Assembly: GCA_964454545.1 (NCBI GenBank)
Contig: CAYVTI010000008.1
Span: forward strand, 1 to 64,000
Reading direction: 5' to 3'
DNA: 64,000 bases
Origin: JABCZZ01 sp964454545
GTDB taxonomy: Bacteria; Pseudomonadota; Alphaproteobacteria; Rickettsiales; JABCZZ01
Part shown: positions 55,563 to 64,000 of the stretch, in pieces
Layout: each line of letters begins with the position of its first letter
Position numbering within the stretch: the stretch's first letter is position 1
Notes under the pieces: generated by a model
What the model was told of the DNA's origin: nothing
Seen by the model: only the letters and a program-made list of their open reading frames with translations
Database searches by the model: none
Position numbers and translations under genes: made by a program

Positions 55563-57389
55563 TTAATGACCTGCCAGGTTAGCAACCTGCTGGGAGTTCA
55601 GGAAGTTAAGAGAACTGTTCGCTATCGCTATCGCTGCTTCAAGCGCGCTGAATTTTTTCAGAAGCATGTTGCGCTGGGTAGTGATCTGATTATTTATATT
55701 GGTTATCTGCGTCTGGGTGGTAGAGGTCTTGGTGGCAATGGCCTGCTGGTCGGTAGCAATTGCTCCGCCCGTCCCAGTGACGCTTAAAAGGTTAATGTTC
55801 ATCTGATTGGCAACACCGTTGGTCGTAGTGACGCTGATATTGCTCTGGCTTGTGCCGTCGGCGTAAATCAGGACAAGCCCCGCCAGGCCGCTGGAACTTG
55901 GAGCGGAAAGAGACAACCCTCCAGAGCCCAGCACGGACTTGGTAAGATTGACAGTATGCTGCACTCCGCCTGAATCCGTATAAACGGCGGTGTAATTATT
56001 TCCTATCTGATCGACATTGACGGTGAAGCTGGAAATAGTTTGATTCGTTGGTCCCTGAAACACCGCCAGCTTGGAGGATGAGGAGGTGGCCACATAGCCA
56101 AAAATATTTTCAACTCCGGCGAGATTGGTGTTTATAGCGTTTGTCAGGGTAGTAGTGTCAATCTGCAGCACGTTAGGCACTGCCGGGTTGGTGCTTGTGG
56201 CTGGCACGTTGCCAAAATTTATGCCTATGCCAGCGAGCGTATTTACCCCGCCTCCAAGCCCTGATACGATGCTTGCCGCATAGGCGCTTTCCTGATTGAA
56301 TATGCTGCGCAGCGTCGTATCGGAATATAACACCGCCGTTTTGACCGGTAAACCCGTCGTCGGATCTATCTGGGTTTGCTGCGCATAGAAATTAAGAAAA
56401 TTGTTATAGGCATTGACAAAGTTGGTGATGCCGTTGGTTATTCCGGTCGTATCCGGCGCTACGGTGACCGTAAAGGCAGGATTGGTCTGGCCGTTGGTAT
56501 TCTGCAAAAGGTTGAATGTAACCCCGCTTACCAGATCGCTTACGGTATTGGAGGCGCGATCAACGGAAACGCCGTTGAACTTGAATAAGGCATCCTGCGC
56601 CGCCTGATCGGTGGCGAAGGTGATGTTGGTCAGCGCGCCGCTCGGGTCGCTGGTGACCGTATTGGCTCCACCGTAAGGCGGGCTGAGATTGAACGCATTG
56701 GCAAGGCCGGTATTCGTACCGGTGAATACCAGTTTGTACGTATTATTGGGGGTGCCGGAAGCCGTCTGCACCACGCTTGCGGTAATCCCTGTGCCGTTAG
56801 CTCCGGTTGTCACAGCATTAAAAGCGGCTGCGACCTGGTTAAGGGTTTCACCAGCCGTAAGCGTTATAGTCGCACCGCTTTTGAAAGTGATTGTCCCCGG
56901 GGAAAACATCCCGGCGGTCGGGGACGCGGCGACTACGGACGTGTCGGCATTGGGCAGCGAGAAGGCGTTGCTTTCCTGCGTCGTGGCCATCGCTGTCTGG
57001 GTAATATTTGAAATCGTATACGTGCCGGTTGTCGTGGAAGGGGATACAGTTGCAGTCAGGAAGCTGGAAGCGGGCAGCGTTGTGTTTCCTACGACGGAAA
57101 TGGTGCGAAGAGCAAACACGTTACTGGACGAGTCCGGGCTTTGGGGCAATGCAAGCGCTGCGGTAGTGCTCTGCAACTGGGTAAGCAGTTGCTGCAGGGT
57201 GCCCAGTGCGCTTGCCTGACTGTTATTGACCGTTATCTGATCCTGTAATTTGGTGACCTGCGCTGTCTGGCCGGACACTAAAGAATCTATGATCGAGCTC
57301 GGATTTAATCCGGAAGAAATGCCTCCCAGCACGGTTGTGCCGTTAGCGTTGGTGAAGCTGTTGCCTAATTGAATAGCTGATATAGCCAT
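55563..57389 (-). CDS. fliD: Flagellar filament cap protein FliD
   Basis: A 608-residue filament cap protein (HAP2). The N-terminal GGISSGLNPSSIIDSLVSGQ matches the FliD N-terminal domain, and the C-terminal domain has the coiled helix with ATKTSTTQTQITNINNQIT and NMLLKKFSALEAAIAIANSS near the end. The centre is Thr/Ser/Asn-rich with beta character, as in other FliDs. It sits 26 bases before fliS and caps the filament while flagellin polymerises. The ATG at 57389 is preceded by a GGAGGATAAGG site. Confidence 0.92.
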   Translation of the reverse strand: MAISAIQLGNSFTNANGTTVLGGISSGLNPSSIIDSLVSGQTAQVTKLQDQITVNNSQASALGTLQQLLTQLQSTTAALALPQSPDSSSNVFALRTISVVGNTTLPASSFLTATVSPSTTTGTYTISNITQTAMATTQESNAFSLPNADTSVVAASPTAGMFSPGTITFKSGATITLTAGETLNQVAAAFNAVTTGANGTGITASVVQTASGTPNNTYKLVFTGTNTGLANAFNLSPPYGGANTVTSDPSGALTNITFATDQAAQDALFKFNGVSVDRASNTVSDLVSGVTFNLLQNTNGQTNPAFTVTVAPDTTGITNGITNFVNAYNNFLNFYAQQTQIDPTTGLPVKTAVLYSDTTLRSIFNQESAYAASIVSGLGGGVNTLAGIGINFGNVPATSTNPAVPNVLQIDTTTLTNAINTNLAGVENIFGYVATSSSSKLAVFQGPTNQTISSFTVNVDQIGNNYTAVYTDSGGVQHTVNLTKSVLGSGGLSLSAPSSSGLAGLVLIYADGTSQSNISVTTTNGVANQMNINLLSVTGTGGAIATDQQAIATKTSTTQTQITNINNQITTQRNMLLKKFSALEAAIAIANSSLNFLNSQQVANLAGH

Positions 57390-57448
57390 TTCCTTATCCT
57401 CCTAATCCACGTACCTTAACCCATGTCTATAAGCAATAATTATGCCAT

Positions 57449-57847
57449 TTACGCTTCAATAGCGACCCGCAACGAATTTGTATTGCCGATGATGGCCTGT
57501 ATATCCCGCATGAATACGGGCGCCGGAACATACGTAACGCTGCCGTCGCGCAGGCTAATGTAGCGCGTAATATATTGCCCTGTCACATCTTTAAAAATAG
57601 TCAGCTCCTTATCGCTTACCGCATAGGTGTTCTTAAATGACAGGACAGCCTGGCGGATGGCTGTCTCATACTGCGCCTGTACATCATTGGAAATCGAGCT
57701 AGCGCCACTTACGGCAGCAATGGCAGGTTGCTGTGGCTTCTGTATTGGTTGAACGGCGGCGGATGCCTGGTCTGTATTTGCCGTCTGCGCTACTGGCGGT
57801 TTATAGGACTGAGTGGCTCCCGACGCTGGATTTAATAATACATCCAT
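57449..57847 (-). CDS. flaG: FlaG-like protein
   Basis: A 132-residue protein between the flagellin and fliD genes, the usual place for flaG, which influences filament length. The C-terminal half carries the FlaG-like pattern: LTIFKDVTGQYITRYISLRD and the region ending VFMRDIQAIIG; the N-terminal half is Pro/Gln/Ala-rich and disordered. ATG 57847 is chosen since GGAG lies eight bases upstream; a GTG two codons earlier is an alternative. Similarity is modest, so the name relies partly on position. Confidence 0.7.
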   Translation of the reverse strand: MDVLLNPASGATQSYKPPVAQTANTDQASAAVQPIQKPQQPAIAAVSGASSISNDVQAQYETAIRQAVLSFKNTYAVSDKELTIFKDVTGQYITRYISLRDGSVTYVPAPVFMRDIQAIIGNTNSLRVAIEA

Positions 57848-57918
57848 GGTCACTTCTCCATTCAGACTTGCTGCAGGAGCGGATCATATCCGCTCCTGCA
57901 TGTTTAGTCTTTAGTCAA

Positions 57919-60330
57919 TTACGGTATCAGCTTGAGCAGGTTCTGCTGTAACTGATTGGCCTGAGCCAATATCGCAATACCGGCCTGCAACTGAACCTGG
58001 TGGGTAGCGAACTGCGTGGAAGCAGCGGCTACGTCCGTATCCAGCAGGTTGCTCTTCGCTGCACCTTCGTTCTGAATGGTGCTTTGCAGAGCGGCCTGGG
58101 CGAAAGTAAACCTTTCTTCCAGCGCGCCCACGCCTGCACGCAATGCCGACACTGTGTTGAGCGCGGTCTGCACCGCGTTACCAGCTGTCGTGGCATCCGA
58201 CTGGGTCAACACGTCCTGATGCACGCCGCCAAACAGCACGCTTGATGTCGCGCTGCCGATGGATACGCCAATGGTGTTGTTCGAGTTTGCACCGACCTGG
58301 AAGGTAAGCGCAGCGTTCGAATTTGAGATGCCAAGAGCGTTAGAAAGCGCTGTCTGGAAAGCAGCAGCGTTCGCACTGGTAGAAAGGTCGATCGCTGTTG
58401 CGCCTGAGCCCGCTGCGCCGGCATTACTTATATTGCCGGTGGTAAGCGAGATGGTCTGGTTCGGATTGGCAGTATTTACCAGAGTGATAACCGTATCCGT
58501 CTGGAGCAGGTTACCAATACCCGAAACCGTACTGTAGGTTTGCCCACCAACAACCATTGTGAGCTTCGCATCCGTCGTGCCCACAGAAGGAGCCGAAACG
58601 GAAATTGAAGATACCAGAGAATTGGCGAAGCTGTTGTTGTTGAAGCTGAGTGATGCTCCCTGAAGCGTAGCGGTTACCGTGGATCCGACCTGTGCCGAGA
58701 AGTTGTTGTTAAAGCTCTGCACGACGCGGTTCTGGTAAGCCGACACGTTAGTAAGCGCAGCGTTAATAGCAGACGCAAGCTGGCTGGCCTGGGTCTGGTT
58801 GGTTACCGCTGTCTGTGGCTGCAGGTTCAGGGTGAAGCTACCGCCTTCCGTTGCGCCCGATACGGTGTTCTTACCGTTGAAGGTCACCGCCACAGGTGCG
58901 CCGCCGGTAAGCGTAGTATTGGTAATCTCGTTTGTCGTATACGTATCGTTACCTACTACCACGCTGAAGACGATGCCCGGTGTGCCGCCGCCGACATACT
59001 GAGCGGTAATGGCGCCGATCGTGCCGGTGCCGCCAAAGCTGCCGAGGAAAGCTGCGTTACTGTTAAGCAGGCTTAAATCTACTGCCTGGCCGAAGTTGGT
59101 TGCAGTAGATCCCGTTTGCTGAACAAACAGGCCGGTGCCCTGTATCGCGCCTACAGCACTGAAGCTGCCAGCCCCAAGCCCTGTTTCACCCGATGTGTTA
59201 AGCGCTTTATTGGTTACCGCTGTGAAACCGTTTGCAGCTATCGTAGCCGTGGTTGTCACAGATGGAGAAGTCGTTCCCGAGTAGTAAGCATATAAATGCG
59301 TAGCATCACTGGTGAAAGTCAGTCCAGCGATTTTTGGGTGGGCTGCCTGATAAGATGTATCGTTAAGGAAAGTGGCAAGGTTAGTAAGTGTTGCCGTGTT
59401 GTTAGCGCCAACTGCCACCTGTCCTGCACCGGCGCCGAATGTAACCGTTACGCCGTTGATAGTGAAAGTATCCGCGCCGGCAATGGCGTTAGCGAAAGTA
59501 CCAACCGTCGTACCCGTAGCGAAAGCTGCAGCGGCGGTTGACGTAATATCGGTAGCATTGCTGGTGCTGACGCTAAATCCAGGAATATTCGAAGTTGTAC
59601 CCCCGGTATAGAACACGCTGAGATTTGCGCCGTTCGATGTGAAACGGTAATTTGCAAGCTGTGACGCGCCGGATGCGTTCAGGGCGGCAGCAATGTTGGC
59701 AGCGGCATCTGTAGTGCTATTGCCGGAAAGGTTGCCGGTAGCAGTGCTGTTCAGCTGGAGAACATAACCATTCACCGTCAGGGTCGCACCGGAAGCAAAC
59801 ACACCACCGTTACCGATTACTGCAATAGTGCTGGTAGCGGCGATTGGCAAGCTGGCGTTACCGGCATTGCTGTTGGTAGCGATGTTGGCGCCGCCTGCGA
59901 TGGAGCCGTCAAGCAGGTTTACGCCGTTGAAGTTGGTGGTGGAACCGGACAGCTGGTCGATCTGGGCGGTGAGGTTCTGGAATTCCTGGTCAAGGAAGCC
60001 ACGCTGCGTATTGCTCAAAGAACCTGCCTGAGCGGAAGCGGCAATAGCTTGCTGGCGTTGCAGAATGCTTTGAATCTGCGCCAGAGCGCCGTCTGCCACC
60101 TGCAGCAAGCTTGCGCCCTGCGAGGATACGGTAAGCGCGGTATTAAGAATATTTACCTGGCTTGACAGGTTGGAACCGATGGAAAGCGCAGCAACGTCCG
60201 TTGATGCAGTCACAATACGATTACCGCTGGAAAGCGCTGTGGTGTCATTACTTACAAGCTGCGTTGCAATGCCTATATTCAGGCCTGCGCTGAGCGCTGC
60301 AAGATTTGAATTAATGGAACTAATAGTCAT
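57919..60330 (-). CDS. Flagellin, large variant with expanded central domain
   Basis: An 803-residue flagellin. N-terminal D0/D1 (MTISSINSNLAALSAGLNIG, SSGNRIVTASTDVAALSIGS, VADGALAQIQSILQRQQ) and C-terminal D1/D0 (ALEERFTFAQAALQSTIQN, LLDTDVAAASTQFATHQVQL, ANQLQQNLLKLIP) are canonical. The centre (about 145-700) is Thr/Ser/Ala/Asn-rich, beta-type and much longer than in ordinary 280-500-residue flagellins; two segments look like repeats of one module (TLTVNG ... FTSNGANLSVFYTGGT and TFTINGV ... FTSDATHLYAYYSGTT). Such domains are surface exposed. A TAGGAG site precedes ATG 60330. Confidence 0.95.
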   Translation of the reverse strand: MTISSINSNLAALSAGLNIGIATQLVSNDTTALSSGNRIVTASTDVAALSIGSNLSSQVNILNTALTVSSQGASLLQVADGALAQIQSILQRQQAIAASAQAGSLSNTQRGFLDQEFQNLTAQIDQLSGSTTNFNGVNLLDGSIAGGANIATNSNAGNASLPIAATSTIAVIGNGGVFASGATLTVNGYVLQLNSTATGNLSGNSTTDAAANIAAALNASGASQLANYRFTSNGANLSVFYTGGTTSNIPGFSVSTSNATDITSTAAAAFATGTTVGTFANAIAGADTFTINGVTVTFGAGAGQVAVGANNTATLTNLATFLNDTSYQAAHPKIAGLTFTSDATHLYAYYSGTTSPSVTTTATIAANGFTAVTNKALNTSGETGLGAGSFSAVGAIQGTGLFVQQTGSTATNFGQAVDLSLLNSNAAFLGSFGGTGTIGAITAQYVGGGTPGIVFSVVVGNDTYTTNEITNTTLTGGAPVAVTFNGKNTVSGATEGGSFTLNLQPQTAVTNQTQASQLASAINAALTNVSAYQNRVVQSFNNNFSAQVGSTVTATLQGASLSFNNNSFANSLVSSISVSAPSVGTTDAKLTMVVGGQTYSTVSGIGNLLQTDTVITLVNTANPNQTISLTTGNISNAGAAGSGATAIDLSTSANAAAFQTALSNALGISNSNAALTFQVGANSNNTIGVSIGSATSSVLFGGVHQDVLTQSDATTAGNAVQTALNTVSALRAGVGALEERFTFAQAALQSTIQNEGAAKSNLLDTDVAAASTQFATHQVQLQAGIAILAQANQLQQNLLKLIP

Positions 60331-60764
60331 GATGAAACTCCTACTTGGATGTTTAAGTTAAAGGGCTACATGCCCGAAATAACGAAGCCTGAAATCTTTT
60401 ACGATTACACACTTCAACTGTCACTCTAACAAGAAAATATTAATAAAAGGTTAATAACGTAAACAAATATTAGTTTTTTAAATCCTGTTGCGCATGCGCA
60501 ACATATCCTGTTTAGATATAAATATAATTTTACCCTGTTTTTTCAGTTTCCGCAACAGGAACTGGTTGCTGGCCGATAAATTAAGCGGCAGTAATTCAAA
60601 GCATTAAACCCATATGGAAATATTATTTATTTGCAGTTACGACTGCGAAGGCATTGCAAATCATATTGAAATTGCAGATAGGCTGATTCGTGTGAATTTT
60701 ATCATTGTCACACGGCGAAAAAATTGTGTATGTAAAAGTGCGCTTTAAAAGATCCTTTATTATT
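60331..60764. promoter_or_regulatory. Divergent control region between flagellin and sdhC
   Basis: A 434-base region with no gene. It must contain the flagellin promoter (minus) and the sdh promoter (plus). At 60487-60502 there is a perfect 16-bp palindrome GTTGCGCATGCGCAAC, about 155 bases before the flagellin start, a plausible operator. I see no sigma-54 GG/GC pair with correct spacing. Confidence 0.5.
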
Positions 60765-61172
60765 ATGAACCAGAAAACACTTAAAATAGACACCCGTCCG
60801 CTGTCGCCGCATCTGCAGATATATAAGTGGCATCTGACCATGATGGTATCGATATTGCACCGGATTACCGGCGTCGCGCTTGCCGTCGGCACCGTGCTTC
60901 TGGTGGGCTGGCTGTGGGCGGCGGCGTATGATGCGGAATGGTTTGCGGCCATCCATAATTTCTTTGCCGGGTGGCTGGGAAAGCTGATATTGTTCGGCTG
61001 GTCGCTCGCGTTCTATTTTCATCTGTGCAACGGCATCCGTCACCTGTTCTGGGACATGGGCAAGGGATTTGAGATCCACACCGCCGAACGCTCGGCGTGG
61101 GCGGTATTTATAGCAGGCGCGTTGCTTACGCTGCTTACCTGGGGTGGTATCTTAACGTATGGAGTGAAATAA
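60765..61172 (+). CDS. sdhC: Succinate dehydrogenase cytochrome b subunit SdhC
   Basis: A 135-residue membrane anchor of complex II with three helices. Features are RPLSPHLQIYKWHLTMMVS near the start, SILHRITGVALAVGTVLLVG, and the haem-ligand region FHLCNGIRHLFWDMG. The start at 60765 is chosen by analogy with alphaproteobacterial SdhC (MNxKxRPLSPHLQIY); the open frame extends to 60705. Its stop shares a base with the sdhD start. Confidence 0.95.
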   Translation: MNQKTLKIDTRPLSPHLQIYKWHLTMMVSILHRITGVALAVGTVLLVGWLWAAAYDAEWFAAIHNFFAGWLGKLILFGWSLAFYFHLCNGIRHLFWDMGKGFEIHTAERSAWAVFIAGALLTLLTWGGILTYGVK

Positions 61173-61579
61173 TGGGAGATGAGGCAAGAGGCAGGCCGCA
61201 ATTTCGCACGCCGCTTTCCGTTGCGCGCGGACTTGGCTCCGCGAGAAGCGGGACCGGGCATTTCATCGCGCAGCGCGTGACCGCGATTATATTGATTCCG
61301 TTTACCCTGTGGTTTGTGTATTCGCTGCTTGACCTCGCGGCGACGGCGGATCGCGTGGCGGTCATTAACTGGCTCTCTTCCGGGGTTAACGCGGCAAGTC
61401 TTGTGATTCTGCTGCTTGCGCTTTTCTACCACGCGCAAATCGGAATACAGGTCATCCTGGAGGATTATGTCCATTGCCCCTATCTTAAAATGACATCTGT
61501 GCTTGCCAATGCGTTTATCATGTTCGCGTTCGCGACCATAAGCGTTATTGCCGTACTGAAACTTCACCTGATCTCCTGA
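61172..61579 (+). CDS. sdhD: Succinate dehydrogenase membrane anchor subunit SdhD
   Basis: A 135-residue second membrane anchor of complex II. It contains RTPLSVARGLGSARSGTGHF, QRVTAIILIPFTLWFVYSLL and the histidine-bearing ALFYHAQIGIQVILEDYVH segment, all family features. ATG 61172 overlaps the sdhC stop (TAATG); the longer frame from 61097 lies within sdhC. It is followed after seven bases by sdhA. Confidence 0.95.
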   Translation: MGDEARGRPQFRTPLSVARGLGSARSGTGHFIAQRVTAIILIPFTLWFVYSLLDLAATADRVAVINWLSSGVNAASLVILLLALFYHAQIGIQVILEDYVHCPYLKMTSVLANAFIMFAFATISVIAVLKLHLIS

Positions 61580-61586
61580 GAGTTCT

Positions 61587-63377
61587 ATGACGCAATCTTA
61601 TACTATTATCGATCATCATTATGACGTGGTTGTCGTCGGCGCTGGCGGCGCAGGGCTGCGCGCGACGTTCGGCATGGCGCATGCGGGGCTTTCCACCGCC
61701 TGCGTCACCAAGGTATTTCCCACGCGCAGCCATACGGTTGCGGCGCAGGGCGGCATATCGGCGGCGCTCGGCAATATGGGCGAGGATGACTGGCGCTGGC
61801 ATATGTATGATACGGTCAAGGGATCAGACTGGCTGGGCGATCAGGATGCCATCGAATATATGTGCAAGAACGCGATGGATGCCGTCATTGAGCTCGAGCA
61901 TTACGGCGTACCGTTTTCGCGTACCGTCGAAGGCAAGATTTACCAGCGTCCGTTTGGCGGCATGACGACGCATTTCGGCAAAGGCACGGCGCAGCGCACC
62001 TGCGCTGCGGCGGATCGCACGGGGCACGCGATTCTGCATACGCTCTATCAGCAGGCGCTGAAATTCAACGCCAATTTCTTCATTGAATATTTCGCCATTG
62101 ACCTGCTGATGGACGAGGAGGGAGCGTGCCGTGGCGTTATCGCATGGAATCTTGCGGACGGCACATTGCACCGTTTCCATGCCCATACTACCGTGCTTGC
62201 GACCGGCGGTTACGGCAGAGCGTATTTTTCCTGCACCTCGGCGCATACCTGCACCGGTGACGGCAACGGGATGGTAGCGCGCGCAGGGCTGCCGCTTCAG
62301 GATATGGAATTCGTCCAGTTCCACCCGACGGGAATATACGGCGCTGGATGCCTCATCACCGAAGGCGCGCGTGGCGAAGGTGGATACCTTGTCAATTCGG
62401 AAGGCGAGCGTTTCATGGAACGTTACGCGCCGCATGCGAAAGATCTGGCATCGCGTGATGTGGTAAGCCGCGCCATGACCATTGAAGTGCGTGAAGGACG
62501 GGGCGTGGGACCGGAGAAGGATCATATCTACCTGCATCTCGATCACCTCGATCCTGTGATTCTTCATGAGCGCCTGCCGGGCATTTCCGAAACCGCGAAG
62601 ATTTTCGCAGGTGTTGACGTGACGAAGGAGCCGATACCGGTGCAGCCTACCGTTCATTATAATATGGGAGGCATACCGACCAATTACCATGCGGAAGTCG
62701 TCACGCTTAAAAACGGCAACCCCGACAATGTCGTTCCGGGGCTTATGGCGATTGGCGAAGCGGCCTGCGTATCCGTGCACGGCGCGAACCGCCTGGGTTC
62801 CAACTCACTGCTCGATCTGGTGGTATTCGGGCGTGCGGCGGCCATACGCGCCAGGGAAACCATAAAGCCAAACTCTCCCCACAAGCCGCTTTCCGATTCC
62901 GTGAACGAGCATATCATCACCCGGTTCGATAAAATCAGGAATGCGAATGGCCATTCGCGGACATCGGAGATCCGCAGGAACATGCAGAAAACCATGCAGA
63001 CGCATGCGGCGGTATTCCGTGACAGGAAGAGCCTGCAGGAAGGATCAACCAAAATCCATAAGATATGGCAGAGCTATGACGATCTGAAGATAAGCGACAA
63101 GAATCTCATATGGAACAGCGATCTGGTGGAGGCGCTCGAGCTTGACAACCTGCTCGCACAGTCGCTTATTACTGTGAACGGCGCGCTTAACCGCCAGGAG
63201 AGCCGAGGAGCGCATGCGCGTGAAGATTTCCCGGATCGCGATGATGTGAACTGGATGAAACATTCGCTCATCTGGATTGACGAGAAAGGCAAAACGACCA
63301 TCGGCTACCGGCCAGTGCACTTGAATACCCTTTCCAATGAGGTCCAGCCTGTCCCGCCCAAGCCCCGGGTATATTAG
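61587..63377 (+). CDS. sdhA: Succinate dehydrogenase flavoprotein subunit SdhA
   Basis: A 596-residue catalytic subunit that oxidises succinate to fumarate with covalently bound FAD. The FAD-binding start DVVVVGAGGAGLRATFGMA, the flavin-linking His in RSHTVAAQGGISAALGNM, the substrate-site region FHPTGIYGAGCLITEGARGE and the HGANRLGSNSLLDLVVFG block are complete, ending normally with VPPKPRVY. In other alphaproteobacteria sdhB follows; here the next gene is an unrelated coiled-coil protein, so sdhB must be elsewhere. Confidence 0.97.
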   Translation: MTQSYTIIDHHYDVVVVGAGGAGLRATFGMAHAGLSTACVTKVFPTRSHTVAAQGGISAALGNMGEDDWRWHMYDTVKGSDWLGDQDAIEYMCKNAMDAVIELEHYGVPFSRTVEGKIYQRPFGGMTTHFGKGTAQRTCAAADRTGHAILHTLYQQALKFNANFFIEYFAIDLLMDEEGACRGVIAWNLADGTLHRFHAHTTVLATGGYGRAYFSCTSAHTCTGDGNGMVARAGLPLQDMEFVQFHPTGIYGAGCLITEGARGEGGYLVNSEGERFMERYAPHAKDLASRDVVSRAMTIEVREGRGVGPEKDHIYLHLDHLDPVILHERLPGISETAKIFAGVDVTKEPIPVQPTVHYNMGGIPTNYHAEVVTLKNGNPDNVVPGLMAIGEAACVSVHGANRLGSNSLLDLVVFGRAAAIRARETIKPNSPHKPLSDSVNEHIITRFDKIRNANGHSRTSEIRRNMQKTMQTHAAVFRDRKSLQEGSTKIHKIWQSYDDLKISDKNLIWNSDLVEALELDNLLAQSLITVNGALNRQESRGAHAREDFPDRDDVNWMKHSLIWIDEKGKTTIGYRPVHLNTLSNEVQPVPPKPRVY

Positions 63378-63527
63378 TCTTTTTCTACTAGGCTGGTCGG
63401 AACGTATTCGGTTTTGATCGTGTGCAGAACCTTTATTACACTTTTGTGAAGTTTGTGTTTCCTGCCTATATTGGTAATGCGCCTGCTGCCTTTTCCTAGT
63501 ATAATATTAAAAGATGGAGGTGGGTTT

Positions 63528-64000
63528 ATGGGCTTTTTTTCCGGAAAAACGGGTGGCAGCGGCGGTGGCAAAAAGACTGCTGCAAGCGATATGTTCAAGC
63601 AGAAAATGTCTGCCAAGACGGGAGGGAAAATCCAGGAGGATTACAGCAAGATGCTGGAAAACAGGATTAAAAGCGAGACGCAGGATTATCTCGCGTCCAA
63701 GCAACGCGCGGCGAAAATGCGTGGCGGGAAAGACGTTCCCCAGGAGTTGTCAAAAAGCGTCAAAACAATGCTTCAGATGCTTGCGCAGCAGAAGCTCCAG
63801 AAGGAGATGAAGGATCAGAAGATGCAGGAAGATGCGTTGCGGCGCGCGCAGAAAAAGAAGCAGCAGGCGGAAGAAACCGCAAAAAGGCTTATGCAGTACC
63901 AGAACGATCTGAAAGCCAAGCAGCTTCTGGTGGAACAGGAAGCTTTGGCAGCACAGCAGGATACGAAAAGTTACTGGTTTGGCCAGAGCGAAGAGACCTA
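63528..64000 (+). CDS. Unrecognised coiled-coil protein, cut by the window end
   Basis: An open frame of 157 codons running off the right edge. After a Gly-rich, basic start (MGFFSGKTGGSGGGKKTA) it is dominated by Lys/Gln/Glu-rich helix (LQKEMKDQKMQEDALRRAQK), likely a long coiled coil. No signal peptide is evident. ATG 63528 has a good GATGGAGG site seven bases upstream. I do not recognise it. It occupies the position where sdhB is expected after sdhA. Confidence 0.75.
   Translation, partial: MGFFSGKTGGSGGGKKTAASDMFKQKMSAKTGGKIQEDYSKMLENRIKSETQDYLASKQRAAKMRGGKDVPQELSKSVKTMLQMLAQQKLQKEMKDQKMQEDALRRAQKKKQQAEETAKRLMQYQNDLKAKQLLVEQEALAAQQDTKSYWFGQSEET

Noticed and set aside
61824..62780. 318-residue open frame antisense to sdhA
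   Set aside because: Shadow of sdhA without a ribosome-binding site.

Overview
The window is a dense bacterial chromosome segment with two 10-N assembly gaps (19512-19521 and 46412-46421), so it is a draft or metagenome-derived scaffold. The genes point to an alphaproteobacterium: ClpA, HemF, PurH, RpoZ, ISC-type HscA/ferredoxin, TrmB-Lnt followed by a small XRE regulator, and SdhCDA. Many families look diverged, and several proteins have no recognisable relatives. I would place it only as a deep-branching or poorly sampled alphaproteobacterium that is flagellated, Gram-negative (TonB receptors, OprB-type porin, apolipoprotein N-acyltransferase) and respiratory.

Layout. 1-1742: orphan genes with a Pro/Gln-rich linker. 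2075-9443: clpA(+), then on the minus strand hemF, a YfiR-like/TonB-receptor pair and purH. 9559-18703 (all minus): an orphan gene; an overlapping three-gene unit (fused NfnB/NfnA-like flavoprotein, GspE/PilB-type ATPase, mutM); rpoZ; an HU-like protein; a membrane protein and a 26-residue membrane peptide. 19055-25769: nitroreductase plus adenylate-forming ligase, a PAS hybrid kinase (minus) and an OprB porin. 26035-28589: a redox/stress cluster (haloperoxidase-like hydrolase, peroxiredoxin, DsbA-like protein, pyrophosphatase). 28693-37660: two response regulators of similar build, a second YfiR-like/TonB-receptor pair, a MHYT hybrid kinase and a third YfiR-like gene. 37890-44194: acyltransferase remnant, tRNA-Gly, YihY, apaG-purE-purK, a Fic protein and an ammonium transporter. 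44746-55036: uvrB (gapped), an XRE orphan, MscS, dps-hscA-fdx, trmB-lnt and an XRE regulator. 55045-60330 (minus): flagellin-flaG-fliD-fliS filament cluster. 60765-64000: sdhC-sdhD-sdhA without an adjacent sdhB, then a truncated coiled-coil gene.

The most unusual pattern is a family of degenerate 7-bp-period tandem repeats, often arranged as inverted arms able to form hairpins. They sit in frame inside otherwise ordinary conserved genes (hemF, the Nfn-like gene, hscA, lnt) and between the HU gene and rpoZ. They resemble in concept the short tandemly repeated heptamers of cyanobacteria and the gene-invading palindromic elements of Rickettsia, but the sequence here is neither as far as I can judge by eye. 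Two MITE-like elements flanked by TA dinucleotides and a third, widely distributed type of small palindrome add to the picture of a repeat-rich genome.

A second theme is a signalling module. Two TonB receptors are each coupled by an ATGA stop/start overlap to a YfiR-like periplasmic protein; one of these partners has shrunk to 87 residues. A third YfiR-like gene lies beside a MHYT histidine kinase, and two REC-domain proteins lie next to the second pair. This suggests outer-membrane sensing feeding into two-component signalling, but that is inference from gene order.
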